From Burkholderiales bacterium (GTDB lineage: Bacteria; Pseudomonadota; Gammaproteobacteria; Burkholderiales; SG8-41), in assembly GCA_022841375.1 (NCBI GenBank), contig JALHRQ010000006.1:133819-197818 (forward strand): 64,000 nucleotides of DNA, written 5' to 3'. A program made the translations under genes and the position numbers. The notes under the pieces were generated by a model. That model was not told where the DNA came from. It searched no databases and worked only from the letters and a program-made list of their open reading frames with translations. This document shows positions 25,623 through 34,334 of the stretch, one piece after another (within the stretch, counting starts at the first letter, position 1; each line of letters opens with the position of its first letter).

Positions 25623-28194
25623 CTTTACGGATGCCATGGCACTGACGCTTCTAACCACAGTGTTCGTTATGCTCATGACCACGTCTGCGTATACCGCAGC
25701 CGCGGTCGCCGATGTGCGCAGTACGCGTCACAATCTTTCGGTGACAGGTCCCGGCACCGTCAAGGCCACTACCGAGACGCAGGTATGCGTATTCTGTCAT
25801 ACGCCGCACGCCGCGACGCCGGGTGTGACGCCATTGTGGAACCGCAAACTCTCGAATGCCACGTATACCACCTACACTTCGTCGTCGCTTGATGCCATAG
25901 AAATTCAGGGCACGCTTAACCAACCTGGTGGCAGTTCGAAGTTGTGCCTGTCGTGTCACGATGGAACGCTCGCCATTGGCAACGTCAATGTGCTGAACGG
26001 TCAAGGGTCGGCGACGCTGCAGGGCACAGTTCCGGTGCTGATGAGCGGCGCCGGCACGGGGGGCGTGATACCTGATGGTGCTGGAGCAACTACCGGCTTC
26101 ACGCGCAACCTCGGTGTAAATCTTACTAACGATCATCCGATATCGCTCACCTACAGCAATACGCTCGCAGCGCGCGACGGCGAGCTGCGTAACGTCGATG
26201 CCAGCCAAAAATGGCCGCCCGGCGATGGTAGCCTGATCGGTGTCAGGAGTTCGGGCTACCGGCCCAAGTTACCGCTTGAGCCCACCGGTGCTTCCGGTCA
26301 GGGTCAAATACAGTGTGGCACCTGTCACGATCCACATCTGCACGAGCCTGACACCACCAAGGGCAATCAAAAGTTCTTGCGTCAGAACCGTTTTCAGCAG
26401 GCCACGCCGACCAATACGCACGATAGCGTGAACGACATCATTTGCGTGGCATGCCACGATAAGAATCAGGGCAGCGGCACGTGGGCATACTCGGCGCACG
26501 CAAATCCGCTGGTGGCAATACAGACCTATAATGCCACTGCCGCCACGCAGCGCGAATTTCCCGCCAATCTGCCGGTTTGGAAAGCGTCATGTCTCAATTG
26601 CCACGACACGCATACAGTGCAGGGTGCGCGCCGGCTGCTGCGCGAAGGCACCGACAGCGTGACCACGCCGAAGAGCGGCGGCAATGCGGCGCTGGAACAG
26701 ACGTGTTACCAGTGCCACACCGACGCTGCGTCCAGTGTGATTTCGCCCTCGACCACGGTGCCCAACATTCGCAGTGATTTTCAGCTGGCGCGGCGCATGC
26801 CGATCACCTCTACTGATCAGGCGGCGGGCAGCGAAGCACATGATATCGGCGGCAATTTCACCGATACCGGTCTTGCCGACTGCTCCACGCCGACCAACAA
26901 ATGCGGCAAGGATTTCCTTGAATCGCGGGCCAGACTCGGAGCCGGCAACCTGTCCAATCGCCACGCCGAATGCACCGACTGCCATAACCCCCACCGCGTG
27001 GTGAAATTCCGCTTGTTTCTCGGCAATCCGCCGGGCAGCCTTGCCGGTGCGCCCGACGCCGCCGGCACGCATAGGCATACCGATACCACGGGTTATACGC
27101 ATACCAATCTCATCTCCGGCGTGCTGCGCGGCACGTGGGGTGTGGAGCCGGTGTACGGCTCGGCTTCATTCCAGAATCTGCCGACCAGCTACCTCGTCAA
27201 GCGTGGTGATCCGGGTTCCAGTGTGGATACATCGGTGACCGCGCCGTATGTGACGCGCGAGTACCAGATTTGCCTGAAGTGCCATTCTGATTATGGTTAC
27301 AGCGACAACAATGTTTATCCCATCGGCAACCGGCCCAATCTCGGTTATCCGGGCGGCACGCCGGCGGGCACGAATAACCTTCAGCAGTACACCAATCAGG
27401 CCAAGGAATTTCAGGCGCCGGTCACGCATCGCGGCGCGGCGACCACCAATGACTCCGGCGCGGCGGTGGCGTATGGCACGAACAATCAGCGCTCATGGCA
27501 TCCGGTAATGGACGCGACCGGGCGCACCGGCACCATACGCGGCAACGGCACCAACATCAGCGCGCGCTGGCGCCTGCCGTGGAGCAACGCGGTGGGCACG
27601 CAAACCATGTATTGCAGCGATTGTCATGGTTCGAACGTGACCTCGGCCACCTCGGTGATACCGGACGGCGGCGAGAACGGCAATTCGTGGGGCCCGCACG
27701 GCTCCGGCAACAATTTCATACTCAAGGGATTGTGGAACACCTCCACCGGCACCGGCCAGCAGGCGAATGGCTTGTGCTTCAAGTGCCACGACTATGCGAG
27801 CTACGCCACCAGTTCCGGCAACCGCACCGGGTTTTACGACCTGGGTGGCCGCGGCGATCTGCATTCGTACCATGCCAACAGGATTGGGCGCATGCGCTGC
27901 AACTGGTGCCATGTCGCGGTACCCCACGGCTGGAAGAACAAGGCGCTGCTCGTCAATCTGAATGATGTCGGACCCGAAGTCGGACTTGCTGCCGGTACGC
28001 AGGTGCGCAACAACACCACGGCGGCTTACAACAACGGCCCGTACTACATGAACGCGGTGCTGAAAATCCGCAATTTCCGTCCGAGTGGACAGTGGCAGCA
28101 AGCCGATTGCGGCTCCAGCGGCGCGCCCGGCAACGGCCAATCGGGGCGCAACTGGATGCGCGACAGCAATGAGAACTGCGCCAATCCGCCATGA
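25609..28194 (+). CDS. Eleven-heme c-type cytochrome with an N-terminal filament-type domain
   Basis: GGAGG before ATG 25609 sets the start inside the end of the NHL gene; the 861-residue product has a signal peptide ending near AYTA. Eleven CXXCH motifs are present: CVFCH, CLSCH, CGTCH, CVACH, CLNCH, CYQCH, CTDCH, CLKCH, CSDCH, CFKCH, CNWCH. The first 250 residues repeat the motif series of the tetraheme protein (RHN, CVFCHTPHA, PLWN, CLSCHDG, NDHPIS, CGTCHDPH). The remaining two thirds is a different multiheme region with long Asn/Thr/Gly-rich, low-heme stretches typical of secreted or surface cytochromes. It could be a terminal reductase, a cap or an anchor for the filament (inference). 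Confidence 0.92.
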   Translation: MANHNFTDAMALTLLTTVFVMLMTTSAYTAAAVADVRSTRHNLSVTGPGTVKATTETQVCVFCHTPHAATPGVTPLWNRKLSNATYTTYTSSSLDAIEIQGTLNQPGGSSKLCLSCHDGTLAIGNVNVLNGQGSATLQGTVPVLMSGAGTGGVIPDGAGATTGFTRNLGVNLTNDHPISLTYSNTLAARDGELRNVDASQKWPPGDGSLIGVRSSGYRPKLPLEPTGASGQGQIQCGTCHDPHLHEPDTTKGNQKFLRQNRFQQATPTNTHDSVNDIICVACHDKNQGSGTWAYSAHANPLVAIQTYNATAATQREFPANLPVWKASCLNCHDTHTVQGARRLLREGTDSVTTPKSGGNAALEQTCYQCHTDAASSVISPSTTVPNIRSDFQLARRMPITSTDQAAGSEAHDIGGNFTDTGLADCSTPTNKCGKDFLESRARLGAGNLSNRHAECTDCHNPHRVVKFRLFLGNPPGSLAGAPDAAGTHRHTDTTGYTHTNLISGVLRGTWGVEPVYGSASFQNLPTSYLVKRGDPGSSVDTSVTAPYVTREYQICLKCHSDYGYSDNNVYPIGNRPNLGYPGGTPAGTNNLQQYTNQAKEFQAPVTHRGAATTNDSGAAVAYGTNNQRSWHPVMDATGRTGTIRGNGTNISARWRLPWSNAVGTQTMYCSDCHGSNVTSATSVIPDGGENGNSWGPHGSGNNFILKGLWNTSTGTGQQANGLCFKCHDYASYATSSGNRTGFYDLGGRGDLHSYHANRIGRMRCNWCHVAVPHGWKNKALLVNLNDVGPEVGLAAGTQVRNNTTAAYNNGPYYMNAVLKIRNFRPSGQWQQADCGSSGAPGNGQSGRNWMRDSNENCANPP

Positions 28195-28225
28195 TTAATA
28201 AGTTGTTGTTTTTAATGGATATTAT

Positions 28226-29242
28226 TTGAACACGTCCGCAGCAAACGCGGGTGTCTCCAATACCGGCGGCTGGTACGCGGCGGCATGGCTGCACCGACTC
28301 GCCAGTACGCGGCTGACGCTGCTGTTCATCGTGTTGCTCGCGTGCGGCGTGATCGCCTATGAACCTGCGGCGGGCCGTGGCGCGTGGCTGATCGTTGCAC
28401 CGCTGTCGCTGGGCGCGGCGAACCTTGCTGCGGCAATACTCACCAACGCAGTCATACGTCAGCACACGGCGCTGCTGGTGTTTCATCTAGCATTGCTGGC
28501 CATCGTGCTGCTGGCGGCGGCGGGGCGGCTCACGTATCTCAAGGGGCAGCTTGAACTCGCCGAAGGCGAGGCATTCAGCGGACAACTGATGCAAGTCGAG
28601 CGCGGCCCGTGGCACCGGTCGCAGCTCGAACGTGCGGTGTTCAGCAACGAGGGCTACACCATCCGTTATGAAAAAGGCGTGCGCCGCGCGGATACGCGCA
28701 ATGCCGTGCGCTGGGTGGATGAGAGCGGGCGCGAGCAGCGTGCGGTGATCGGCGATCACACGCCGCTCACGCTCCACGGTTACCGTTTTTACACCAGCTT
28801 CAACAAGGGCTTTGCGCCGGTCTTCATCTGGCAACCTTTCGCCGGTGTACCGCAACGCGGCAGCGTCAACCTGCCGTCGTATCCGATCCATGAATACCGC
28901 CAGGCGCTGGAATGGAATCTGCCCGCAACGCAAACCAGCGTATGGACGATGCTGCAATTCGACGAGGTGCTTCTGGATCCCGACAAACCCTCGCAATTGC
29001 GGTTGCCGTCGCAGCATGCGCTGGTGGTGCGCATCGGCGAGGCGCGGCATGAGCTCGCGCCTGGCGCACGGATTGCCCTGCCGCAAGGCGTGCTGACGTA
29101 TGAGCGTTTGAGTCTGTGGATGGGCTACACCGTGTTCTACGACTGGACCTTGCCGTGGCTCGCCGCGGCATGCGTGCTGGCGGTGGCTGCGCTGGCGTGG
29201 CACTTCCGGCGGAAATTCGCGGCACAGCCCTGGGACGCATGA
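28226..29242 (+). CDS. resB: ResB/Ccs1-family cytochrome c biogenesis protein
   Basis: The 338-residue protein is shorter than most ResB proteins. It has three N-terminal hydrophobic helices (about 28-45, 55-75, 83-100), a periplasmic domain (about 105-300) and one C-terminal helix (about 305-323). The TLHGYRFYTSFNKG and GYTVFYDW segments are ResB-like. With CcsA it forms the system II synthase that moves heme out and attaches it to CXXCH motifs. The start is a TTG at 28226; the nearby ATG is out of frame. It follows the 11-heme gene by 31 bases and precedes ccsA by three, which suggests a dedicated maturation unit. Confidence 0.85.
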   Translation: MNTSAANAGVSNTGGWYAAAWLHRLASTRLTLLFIVLLACGVIAYEPAAGRGAWLIVAPLSLGAANLAAAILTNAVIRQHTALLVFHLALLAIVLLAAAGRLTYLKGQLELAEGEAFSGQLMQVERGPWHRSQLERAVFSNEGYTIRYEKGVRRADTRNAVRWVDESGREQRAVIGDHTPLTLHGYRFYTSFNKGFAPVFIWQPFAGVPQRGSVNLPSYPIHEYRQALEWNLPATQTSVWTMLQFDEVLLDPDKPSQLRLPSQHALVVRIGEARHELAPGARIALPQGVLTYERLSLWMGYTVFYDWTLPWLAAACVLAVAALAWHFRRKFAAQPWDA

Positions 29243-29245
29243 GCG

Positions 29246-30058
29246 ATGACAATTGAATTGCAATTGCTGTGGGGCGCACTGGCGCTGTACACGCTCGCCG
29301 GATCGACCGCGATCGGCGGTACCGTGCTGGCGCGGCGTGTGGAGCGGTCAGTGCTGGCGTTGATCGTGATCGGACTGGTCGTACATGCCGTCTCCATCGG
29401 ACTGCGCTGGGAGCGCGTCGGACACGGCCCGTTCATTACGATGTTCGAAATCCTGTCCAGCAATGTGTGGAGCCTGTTGCTGATTTTTGCGCTGGCTTAC
29501 TGGCGAGTGCCGGCAGTACGGCCAGCTGCTGCCGTGGTGATGCCGATACTGTTCGTAATGATGGGCTGGATGCTGGTGACCAGTCCCGGCGACGGGCATT
29601 ATCCGCCGACGTATCGTACGGTATGGCTCTATATCCATGTGTTTTTCGGTAAGGTGTTTCTGGGTGCAGTGCTGGTAGCGGTGGGCATCGCCGGTCTGAT
29701 ACTGCTGCGCCGCGCGGGCTTCGGCGTGCAGCGTCTGGCACGCCTGCCGGACAGCGCACGTCTGGAAAACCTTGCCTTCCGTTTCATGATCCTCGGCTTT
29801 GTGTTCGAGACGCTGATGCTGATTGCAGGCGCAGTATGGGCGCAGGACGCGTGGGGGCGTTACTGGGCATGGGATCCGCTGGAAACCTGGGCGTTTCTGA
29901 CCTGGCTCACATTGGCGTTTTTTGTGCACGCTCGCGCGACGTTCCGGCTCCAACCCCACCACAGTGCATTGTTCATCATGGGCGTGTTTGTGCTGGCATT
30001 CCTCACATTTTTCGGCGTGCCGTTTGTTTCGACGGCGCCGCACAAGGGAGCGGTATGA
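29246..30058 (+). CDS. ccsA: CcsA/ResC-family heme handling protein
   Basis: The 270-residue protein has about eight transmembrane helices and the hallmark heme-binding WWD motif as WGRYWAWDPLETWAF near residue 205. His residues flank it: HGPF near residue 60, HVFFGK near 133 and FVHAR near 230. It is the membrane heme channel of cytochrome c maturation system II, partner of ResB. Its presence inside a cytochrome operon, next to its own ResB, supports heme loading devoted to the 34 heme sites encoded between 14776 and 28194 (inference). The stop overlaps the next ATG as ATGA. Confidence 0.92.
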   Translation: MTIELQLLWGALALYTLAGSTAIGGTVLARRVERSVLALIVIGLVVHAVSIGLRWERVGHGPFITMFEILSSNVWSLLLIFALAYWRVPAVRPAAAVVMPILFVMMGWMLVTSPGDGHYPPTYRTVWLYIHVFFGKVFLGAVLVAVGIAGLILLRRAGFGVQRLARLPDSARLENLAFRFMILGFVFETLMLIAGAVWAQDAWGRYWAWDPLETWAFLTWLTLAFFVHARATFRLQPHHSALFIMGVFVLAFLTFFGVPFVSTAPHKGAV

Positions 30059-30618
30059 ACCTGCGCCGATGGCGCGATGCGCGCTGGACTGCGTTGACGC
30101 TGACCGCAATCGTTATCGCGGCAGGTGGTGCTTTGGTGGCTGCGTTTTCCGACAGTATGGCGGTGGGCGGTAGTGTAATGCAGGCGCCAATGGCCAAGAA
30201 ATTATCGGTGAATCCTGAAGTCCATCAGCGCTTCCAGCAGGGTGTGATGATGCTGCACGCTAAGCAGCATGAACATGCTTTCACCGCTTTTCATCGCGTA
30301 ATCGAACTTGCGCCCGACATGCCGGAAGCGCACGTCAATATGGGTTTTGCGCTACTCGGCTTGCAGCGCTTCGACACCGCACGGCAGTTTTTCGAGGGCG
30401 CGATTGCGCTGCGCACGAACCAACTCAATGCCTACTACGGCCTGGCGATGGCGTTCGAAGGTTTGCGCGATATGCCGGGTGCGATCGGCGCGATGCGTAC
30501 CTACGCGCACCTTGCCCAACCCGACGATCCGTTTCGACGCAAGGCTGAGGCCGCACTGTGGGAATGGCAGGCTGCGGCGCAACCTGGCGCCCCAACCGCA
30601 GCGCAGAACAGAAAGTAG
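30055..30618 (+). CDS. Membrane-anchored TPR protein
   Basis: The 187-residue protein has an N-terminal helix at about 12-32 that acts as anchor or uncleaved signal, followed by about three tetratricopeptide repeats (HAFTAFHRVIELAPDMPEAHVNMGFALLGLQRFDTARQFFEGAIAL). AGGGAG-like AAGGGAG precedes the ATG. TPR proteins such as CcmI and NrfG hand apocytochromes to heme lyases. Coupling to ccsA suggests the same job here (inference). Last gene of the plus-strand operon. Confidence 0.88.
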   Translation: MNLRRWRDARWTALTLTAIVIAAGGALVAAFSDSMAVGGSVMQAPMAKKLSVNPEVHQRFQQGVMMLHAKQHEHAFTAFHRVIELAPDMPEAHVNMGFALLGLQRFDTARQFFEGAIALRTNQLNAYYGLAMAFEGLRDMPGAIGAMRTYAHLAQPDDPFRRKAEAALWEWQAAAQPGAPTAAQNRK

Positions 30619-30835
30619 CTGTACCGGACTCAGTCGGAACGTTATTTATTTCCAAAAAACAAATACCTGGAAAAGTATTTCGGGGTAAGTGCAAATGCTG
30701 GTGGTGAGAGTGCAATGACTCTTTCCCCGGAATCGGAATGCTGAGTATCCAGGACTCGCGCATTAATGGGATCCAATACGCCGCGCAGCCAATTTTTTCC
30801 CCGCGCCGGGGCCTTTAATACGCTCCCCCGGGCTT

Positions 30836-30866
30836 GAACTGATCGGGCAACATGCCCGATCAGTTC
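30836..30866. terminator. Perfect hairpin between convergent genes
   Basis: A 13-base perfect inverted repeat (GAACTGATCGGGC with GCCCGATCAGTTC, loop AACAT) overlaps the stop codon of the minus-strand sensor gene. No T-run follows on either side, so it may slow rather than end transcription, or protect the mRNA end. The 241-base convergent gap holds only a second short CCCCG/CGGGG hairpin near 30800. Confidence 0.5.
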
Positions 30867-32056
30867 TCCGTGACGGGTGTGATGTCGCGCAGCAGGGCGG
30901 CCGAGCCGATCGGCGTTCCATCCTTGGCGTGGATCGTGGCGGCGATGATCCTCAGCGCGTGGCCCTTGTAGCTGACCTTGAACGGGCTGGGGGCCGCGCT
31001 GGTCTGGCGCTGCAGCAGCGTCTCCACGATCTCAGGGTTATCCAGCAGCTTGTGGAATCCATCCGCCATGATTCTCTCGCGGCGCTTGCCCAGCAAATGC
31101 ACCGCTGCGTCGTTGACCAGGACGATCCGGCCCGTGGCATCGGTGACCACCACCCCCTCGCCGGTGCTCTGGATCACCGTGTTGAGTTTGTCCTGTTCCA
31201 GCTTGAGCCCTTGGTAGAGCTCGTTCAGGCGCGCCATCATGATATTGAAGCTTTCCGCCATCTGCCCGATTTCATCGTTGCCCGGCACCGGAACCACCTG
31301 GTCCAGATTGCCTTCGGCGGCGCGCTGCATGGCTGCAGTGACCGCTTCGATCGGCTGCACCACGGATCGGCGGATCATTGCACCCACCAGAACCAGCGCA
31401 AGAATCAGAGCCGCGCTGGTGGCGATCCAGGTGTCGCGGCGCGCCTTGGCCATCATCGCGTCCACCGCCTCCATCGATGCCGTGAGTTTTACCGCACCGA
31501 GGTAAGGGCGCTCGGCACCGTGGCAACCATGGCAGGCGGTCTGGTTCGGGATCGCATGGATGAACGTCAGTTGCCGCGGTCCGCTCGGATGCAGCTCTTC
31601 ATAGGAAACCAGATCGTGCCGCGTGGGTTCCATCGCCGCCCTCAGGTTGGGGTCCGTGGCCGGCAGCACCGGCGCCACTGTTTCGCGCTCGTGCAGCGCG
31701 AAGACCCGGCTGCCGAGCCTGGCATTGACTGCTTCCAGGGTATGGTTGTCACGAAAGGCCTCGGTGCCGTCGCTGCGCATGATGCGGAAATCGACCACGT
31801 CCGGGACCGTCTTGAGCCGTTCGGCGTAGGACTGCGCGAGCGACGCCTGGCCCGGCAGCATGATGCCTTCGATGCCGCGGGTGACGCTTTCCATCAGGCG
31901 CTGCATATCGCGATCGCTCAGCGCGCGGATGGTCTCCTCCTGTCGCACGGCATAAATCTGGCCGAAGGTGATGACGATGATCGCGACGCAGGTGCCGACC
32001 AGCGCCAGGATGCGGGTGCCGATCTTGCGGGGTTTAATTTTCGGGATGTCCGGCAT
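30860..32056 (-). CDS. Membrane c-heme sensor with HAMP and PAS domains but no output domain
   Basis: In the 398-residue protein, a transmembrane helix at about 15-37 is followed by a periplasmic domain ending in one heme motif ACHGCH near residue 175. A second helix (about 210-230), HAMP (about 232-285) and a PAS domain (about 290-395, STGEGVVVTDATGRIVLVNDAA) complete it. It stops right after PAS, so there is no kinase, GGDEF or methyl-accepting domain. The periplasmic part resembles that of the diguanylate cyclase at 6927-8738. It is downstream of the degenerate EAL gene by 15 bases. It must signal by protein contact, perhaps to that EAL protein or a kinase (inference). Confidence 0.88.
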   Translation of the reverse strand: MPDIPKIKPRKIGTRILALVGTCVAIIVITFGQIYAVRQEETIRALSDRDMQRLMESVTRGIEGIMLPGQASLAQSYAERLKTVPDVVDFRIMRSDGTEAFRDNHTLEAVNARLGSRVFALHERETVAPVLPATDPNLRAAMEPTRHDLVSYEELHPSGPRQLTFIHAIPNQTACHGCHGAERPYLGAVKLTASMEAVDAMMAKARRDTWIATSAALILALVLVGAMIRRSVVQPIEAVTAAMQRAAEGNLDQVVPVPGNDEIGQMAESFNIMMARLNELYQGLKLEQDKLNTVIQSTGEGVVVTDATGRIVLVNDAAVHLLGKRRERIMADGFHKLLDNPEIVETLLQRQTSAAPSPFKVSYKGHALRIIAATIHAKDGTPIGSAALLRDITPVTEN

Positions 32057-32071
32057 GGCCTGTTTCCTATC

Positions 32072-32968
32072 TTAGATTGGAGGAGTGGCTACCTGGTTGA
32101 GCTCGTGCAGCGGCACAGCGCAGGCAATCGCCACGCCCTGCGCGTAGTCGACTCCGAGTTCGCGCAGTTTGTCTATAGTCTCGCGGCTTTCGACCAGTTC
32201 GGCGATGGTATTGATTCCGATCGCGTGCGCCATGCGGACAATGCCACGCATCTTCGACACGCTCGCTTCGCTGCGCAGGAGGTTGTATACCAGCGAGCCC
32301 TCGATCCTGAGGAAATCAAAATGCATCTCCTTGATGATCTCCATCGATACCTTGTCGTACCTGAAGGCGCCGAGCATTGTCCGGTACCCGTATGATCGCA
32401 GGTTACGGACCAGTTCCGCGGAGTCCACCGCAAGCGCGGTCACGTCCGGTTCCAGGAACTCAAAGCACAGCGCCTCGGCCGGCACGCCCGACTGCGCTAC
32501 CTGCGCCTGGACGAACTCGGGAAAGTAAGGGTCGCTGATGGTGTCGCGTGAAAGGTTGATGTAATACAGCGAGGGCCGCCAGCCGGCGCGTTCGCGCCTG
32601 CACGCGGACACCCATTCCAGTACGCCACTCACCACCGAGCGGTCGAGTTCCGACATCAGCCCGTATTCCTCCGCCAGTTCGAAGAAGCCGCCCGGCGGCA
32701 ACATGTTGTTCTCTTCTTCGACATGGCGGACGAAAATGCTGCGGAACGGAGGGACGTCCGCGGCCAGATCCTGGACCGCCTGGGAGTACAGACGGAACTC
32801 GCCGTTGCGGATCGCGGATTTGACGAGCCGGGCCGCCTCCTGCCATTCGGTTTGCGCCTTTGTAACCGCGCCCTTATGCAACTCCGGCGCGTCCTCCGCG
32901 GCGTCAGCGGGACCCAGCGGCTCGATCAATTGCAGGGTGGCGGCGGTTGCGCTTTCGAATGCCGCCAT
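32072..32968 (-). CDS. Degenerate EAL-domain protein
   Basis: The 298-residue protein has an EAL fold, recognisable as GEFRLYSQAVQDL, LPPGGFFELAEEYGLM, YYINLSR, CFEFLEPD, RIEGSLV, AELVESRETIDKLRELGVDYAQG and CAVPL. The catalytic EAL signature, expected where the sequence reads SIFVRHVEEEN, is missing, as are several metal ligands. It is therefore unlikely to hydrolyse c-di-GMP and may bind it or a protein partner. ATG 32968 with AGGG upstream is preferred over a GTG one codon earlier. No transmembrane segment. It heads a two-gene unit with the heme-HAMP-PAS protein, a plausible sensor-receiver pair (inference). Confidence 0.85.
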   Translation of the reverse strand: MAAFESATAATLQLIEPLGPADAAEDAPELHKGAVTKAQTEWQEAARLVKSAIRNGEFRLYSQAVQDLAADVPPFRSIFVRHVEEENNMLPPGGFFELAEEYGLMSELDRSVVSGVLEWVSACRRERAGWRPSLYYINLSRDTISDPYFPEFVQAQVAQSGVPAEALCFEFLEPDVTALAVDSAELVRNLRSYGYRTMLGAFRYDKVSMEIIKEMHFDFLRIEGSLVYNLLRSEASVSKMRGIVRMAHAIGINTIAELVESRETIDKLRELGVDYAQGVAIACAVPLHELNQVATPPI

Positions 32969-33245
32969 CACCAGACCCTGCCAAGGTGGAAATCATCGTT
33001 TTGAACGGTGTCTGTGGATGAGCGTTCCGTTCCCACCATCACCGGAGGATTGACCTTCCGGGAGCAGAGCCCGGCCACCGCTCGCCGTTCATCGACGTTC
33101 GGCATCTGGGGCATGCAGATCTTCCGCGTGCCGGCGCCGCGCTCGTCAAACCTTGAAACGGATGCTCTTCTCATACTGTTACGCGTTTTTATACACTGCC
33201 GCTCGAGCAGTTGCCTTTCGGACACTGAAGTCTCGCGCCGGCGGG

Positions 33246-34304
33246 TCAACTGCCAAACAGTCTGCGGAAGCTGGCACCCAGTTTGGAGGCGAGTCCTTCG
33301 TCTGCGTGGGCAGGCGCAACGGCGCCGGCTGGCGTCGCTGCGGCCGGTTGCGGCATCATCGGGGTAGTAGTGGCCACCGCCTGCCGGACGTCGCGCAGCA
33401 GCGACTCGGCGGTATTCTCCGCCACTGGTTCAACTGCGAAGCGGCGCCGCAGCGCCGGGCTGTCGAGCAGTTCGCGATGGCGCTTGAGCGCCGTATTGAG
33501 TACGATCCGGATGAACCCGGGCTTGAACGGCTTGGGAATGAACCGGTAGACTTGGCCCTGATTGATAAGCGTCATCACGACCTCGGCATCATTCTGGTCG
33601 CTGAACACAACGCTCACGGTCTCGGGATATTTGGCTTTCATCAGCCGCACCAGACGCGTGGCGTCCAGCTTGCCTACCTTGACCTCGGAGACGATGACAC
33701 TGACCGGCTTCTCGTTCAGCATCCGGACCGCGTCGACCAGGTTGTAGGCGTGCAGCACCTGCACCGAATCGCCGCAGACCTGATTGACCGCTGCATGCAC
33801 CTCGGGATTGTCGTCCACCAGCAGAATGCTCTCAGTGCAGTGCAGCGCCACCGTGGTGACCTGGTGTTTGAAGGCGATTTCGGCGGCGGCGGCCTTCTCC
33901 TCGGGCTGCACCTGAGAAGTGGTATCGGCTTGCGCAATCCGCGCGGCTTCGGCGATCAGTTCGGGAAGTTCCTTGATGTCCCACGGTTTGTTGATGAAGC
34001 GGAACACTTCACTCTCGTTCACCGAACGCACCATGGCGTCCAGATCGGTGTAACCGGTGAGCAGGATCCGCATCGCACGCGGCGCCGCGTGGCGCACCTG
34101 CTGCAGGAAATCCACGCCGGACACCTCCGGCATTCTCTGGTCACTGACCACGACGTCGAAGTCGTGGCTCTGCAGCAGGCGCAGGCCCTCCTGCGCGCTA
34201 CCCGCAGTGTGGACTTCGAAGTTCCGGTTCAGCAGCCACTGCAGCGCGCGCAGCACGTGCGGTTCGTCGTCCACGCAGAGCACTTTGCCGATTTTATTGC
34301 TCAT
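33246..34304 (-). CDS. Response regulator with two receiver domains, the second lacking its Asp
   Basis: In the 352-residue protein, receiver 1 (about 5-125) is complete: VDDE, the phospho-acceptor in VVVSDQRMP, LLTGYTD and INKPW. Receiver 2 (about 160-280) has LLVDDN, VVFSDQND and IPKPF, but the phosphorylation site reads VIVSEVKVG, with Glu in place of Asp, so it may be locked in a phosphorylated-like state. A Pro/Ala-rich tail follows. There is no DNA-binding or enzymatic domain. A GGGAGGG ribosome binding site precedes the ATG. It lies 30 bases after the sensor kinase gene and is the obvious partner. Confidence 0.9.
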   Translation of the reverse strand: MSNKIGKVLCVDDEPHVLRALQWLLNRNFEVHTAGSAQEGLRLLQSHDFDVVVSDQRMPEVSGVDFLQQVRHAAPRAMRILLTGYTDLDAMVRSVNESEVFRFINKPWDIKELPELIAEAARIAQADTTSQVQPEEKAAAAEIAFKHQVTTVALHCTESILLVDDNPEVHAAVNQVCGDSVQVLHAYNLVDAVRMLNEKPVSVIVSEVKVGKLDATRLVRLMKAKYPETVSVVFSDQNDAEVVMTLINQGQVYRFIPKPFKPGFIRIVLNTALKRHRELLDSPALRRRFAVEPVAENTAESLLRDVRQAVATTTPMMPQPAAATPAGAVAPAHADEGLASKLGASFRRLFGS

Positions 34305-34334
34305 CTTGCCACCCTCCCGGTGCGTTGCCTCATC

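Noticed and set aside
30929-32395. A 488-codon open frame on the plus strand
   Set aside because: Antisense to the heme-HAMP-PAS and EAL genes; its translation is His/Arg/Asp-rich without domains.
32969-33249. Small minus-strand frame between the EAL and regulator genes (93 codons)
   Set aside because: Arg-rich with no motif or good start; the space looks like the promoter region of the EAL gene.
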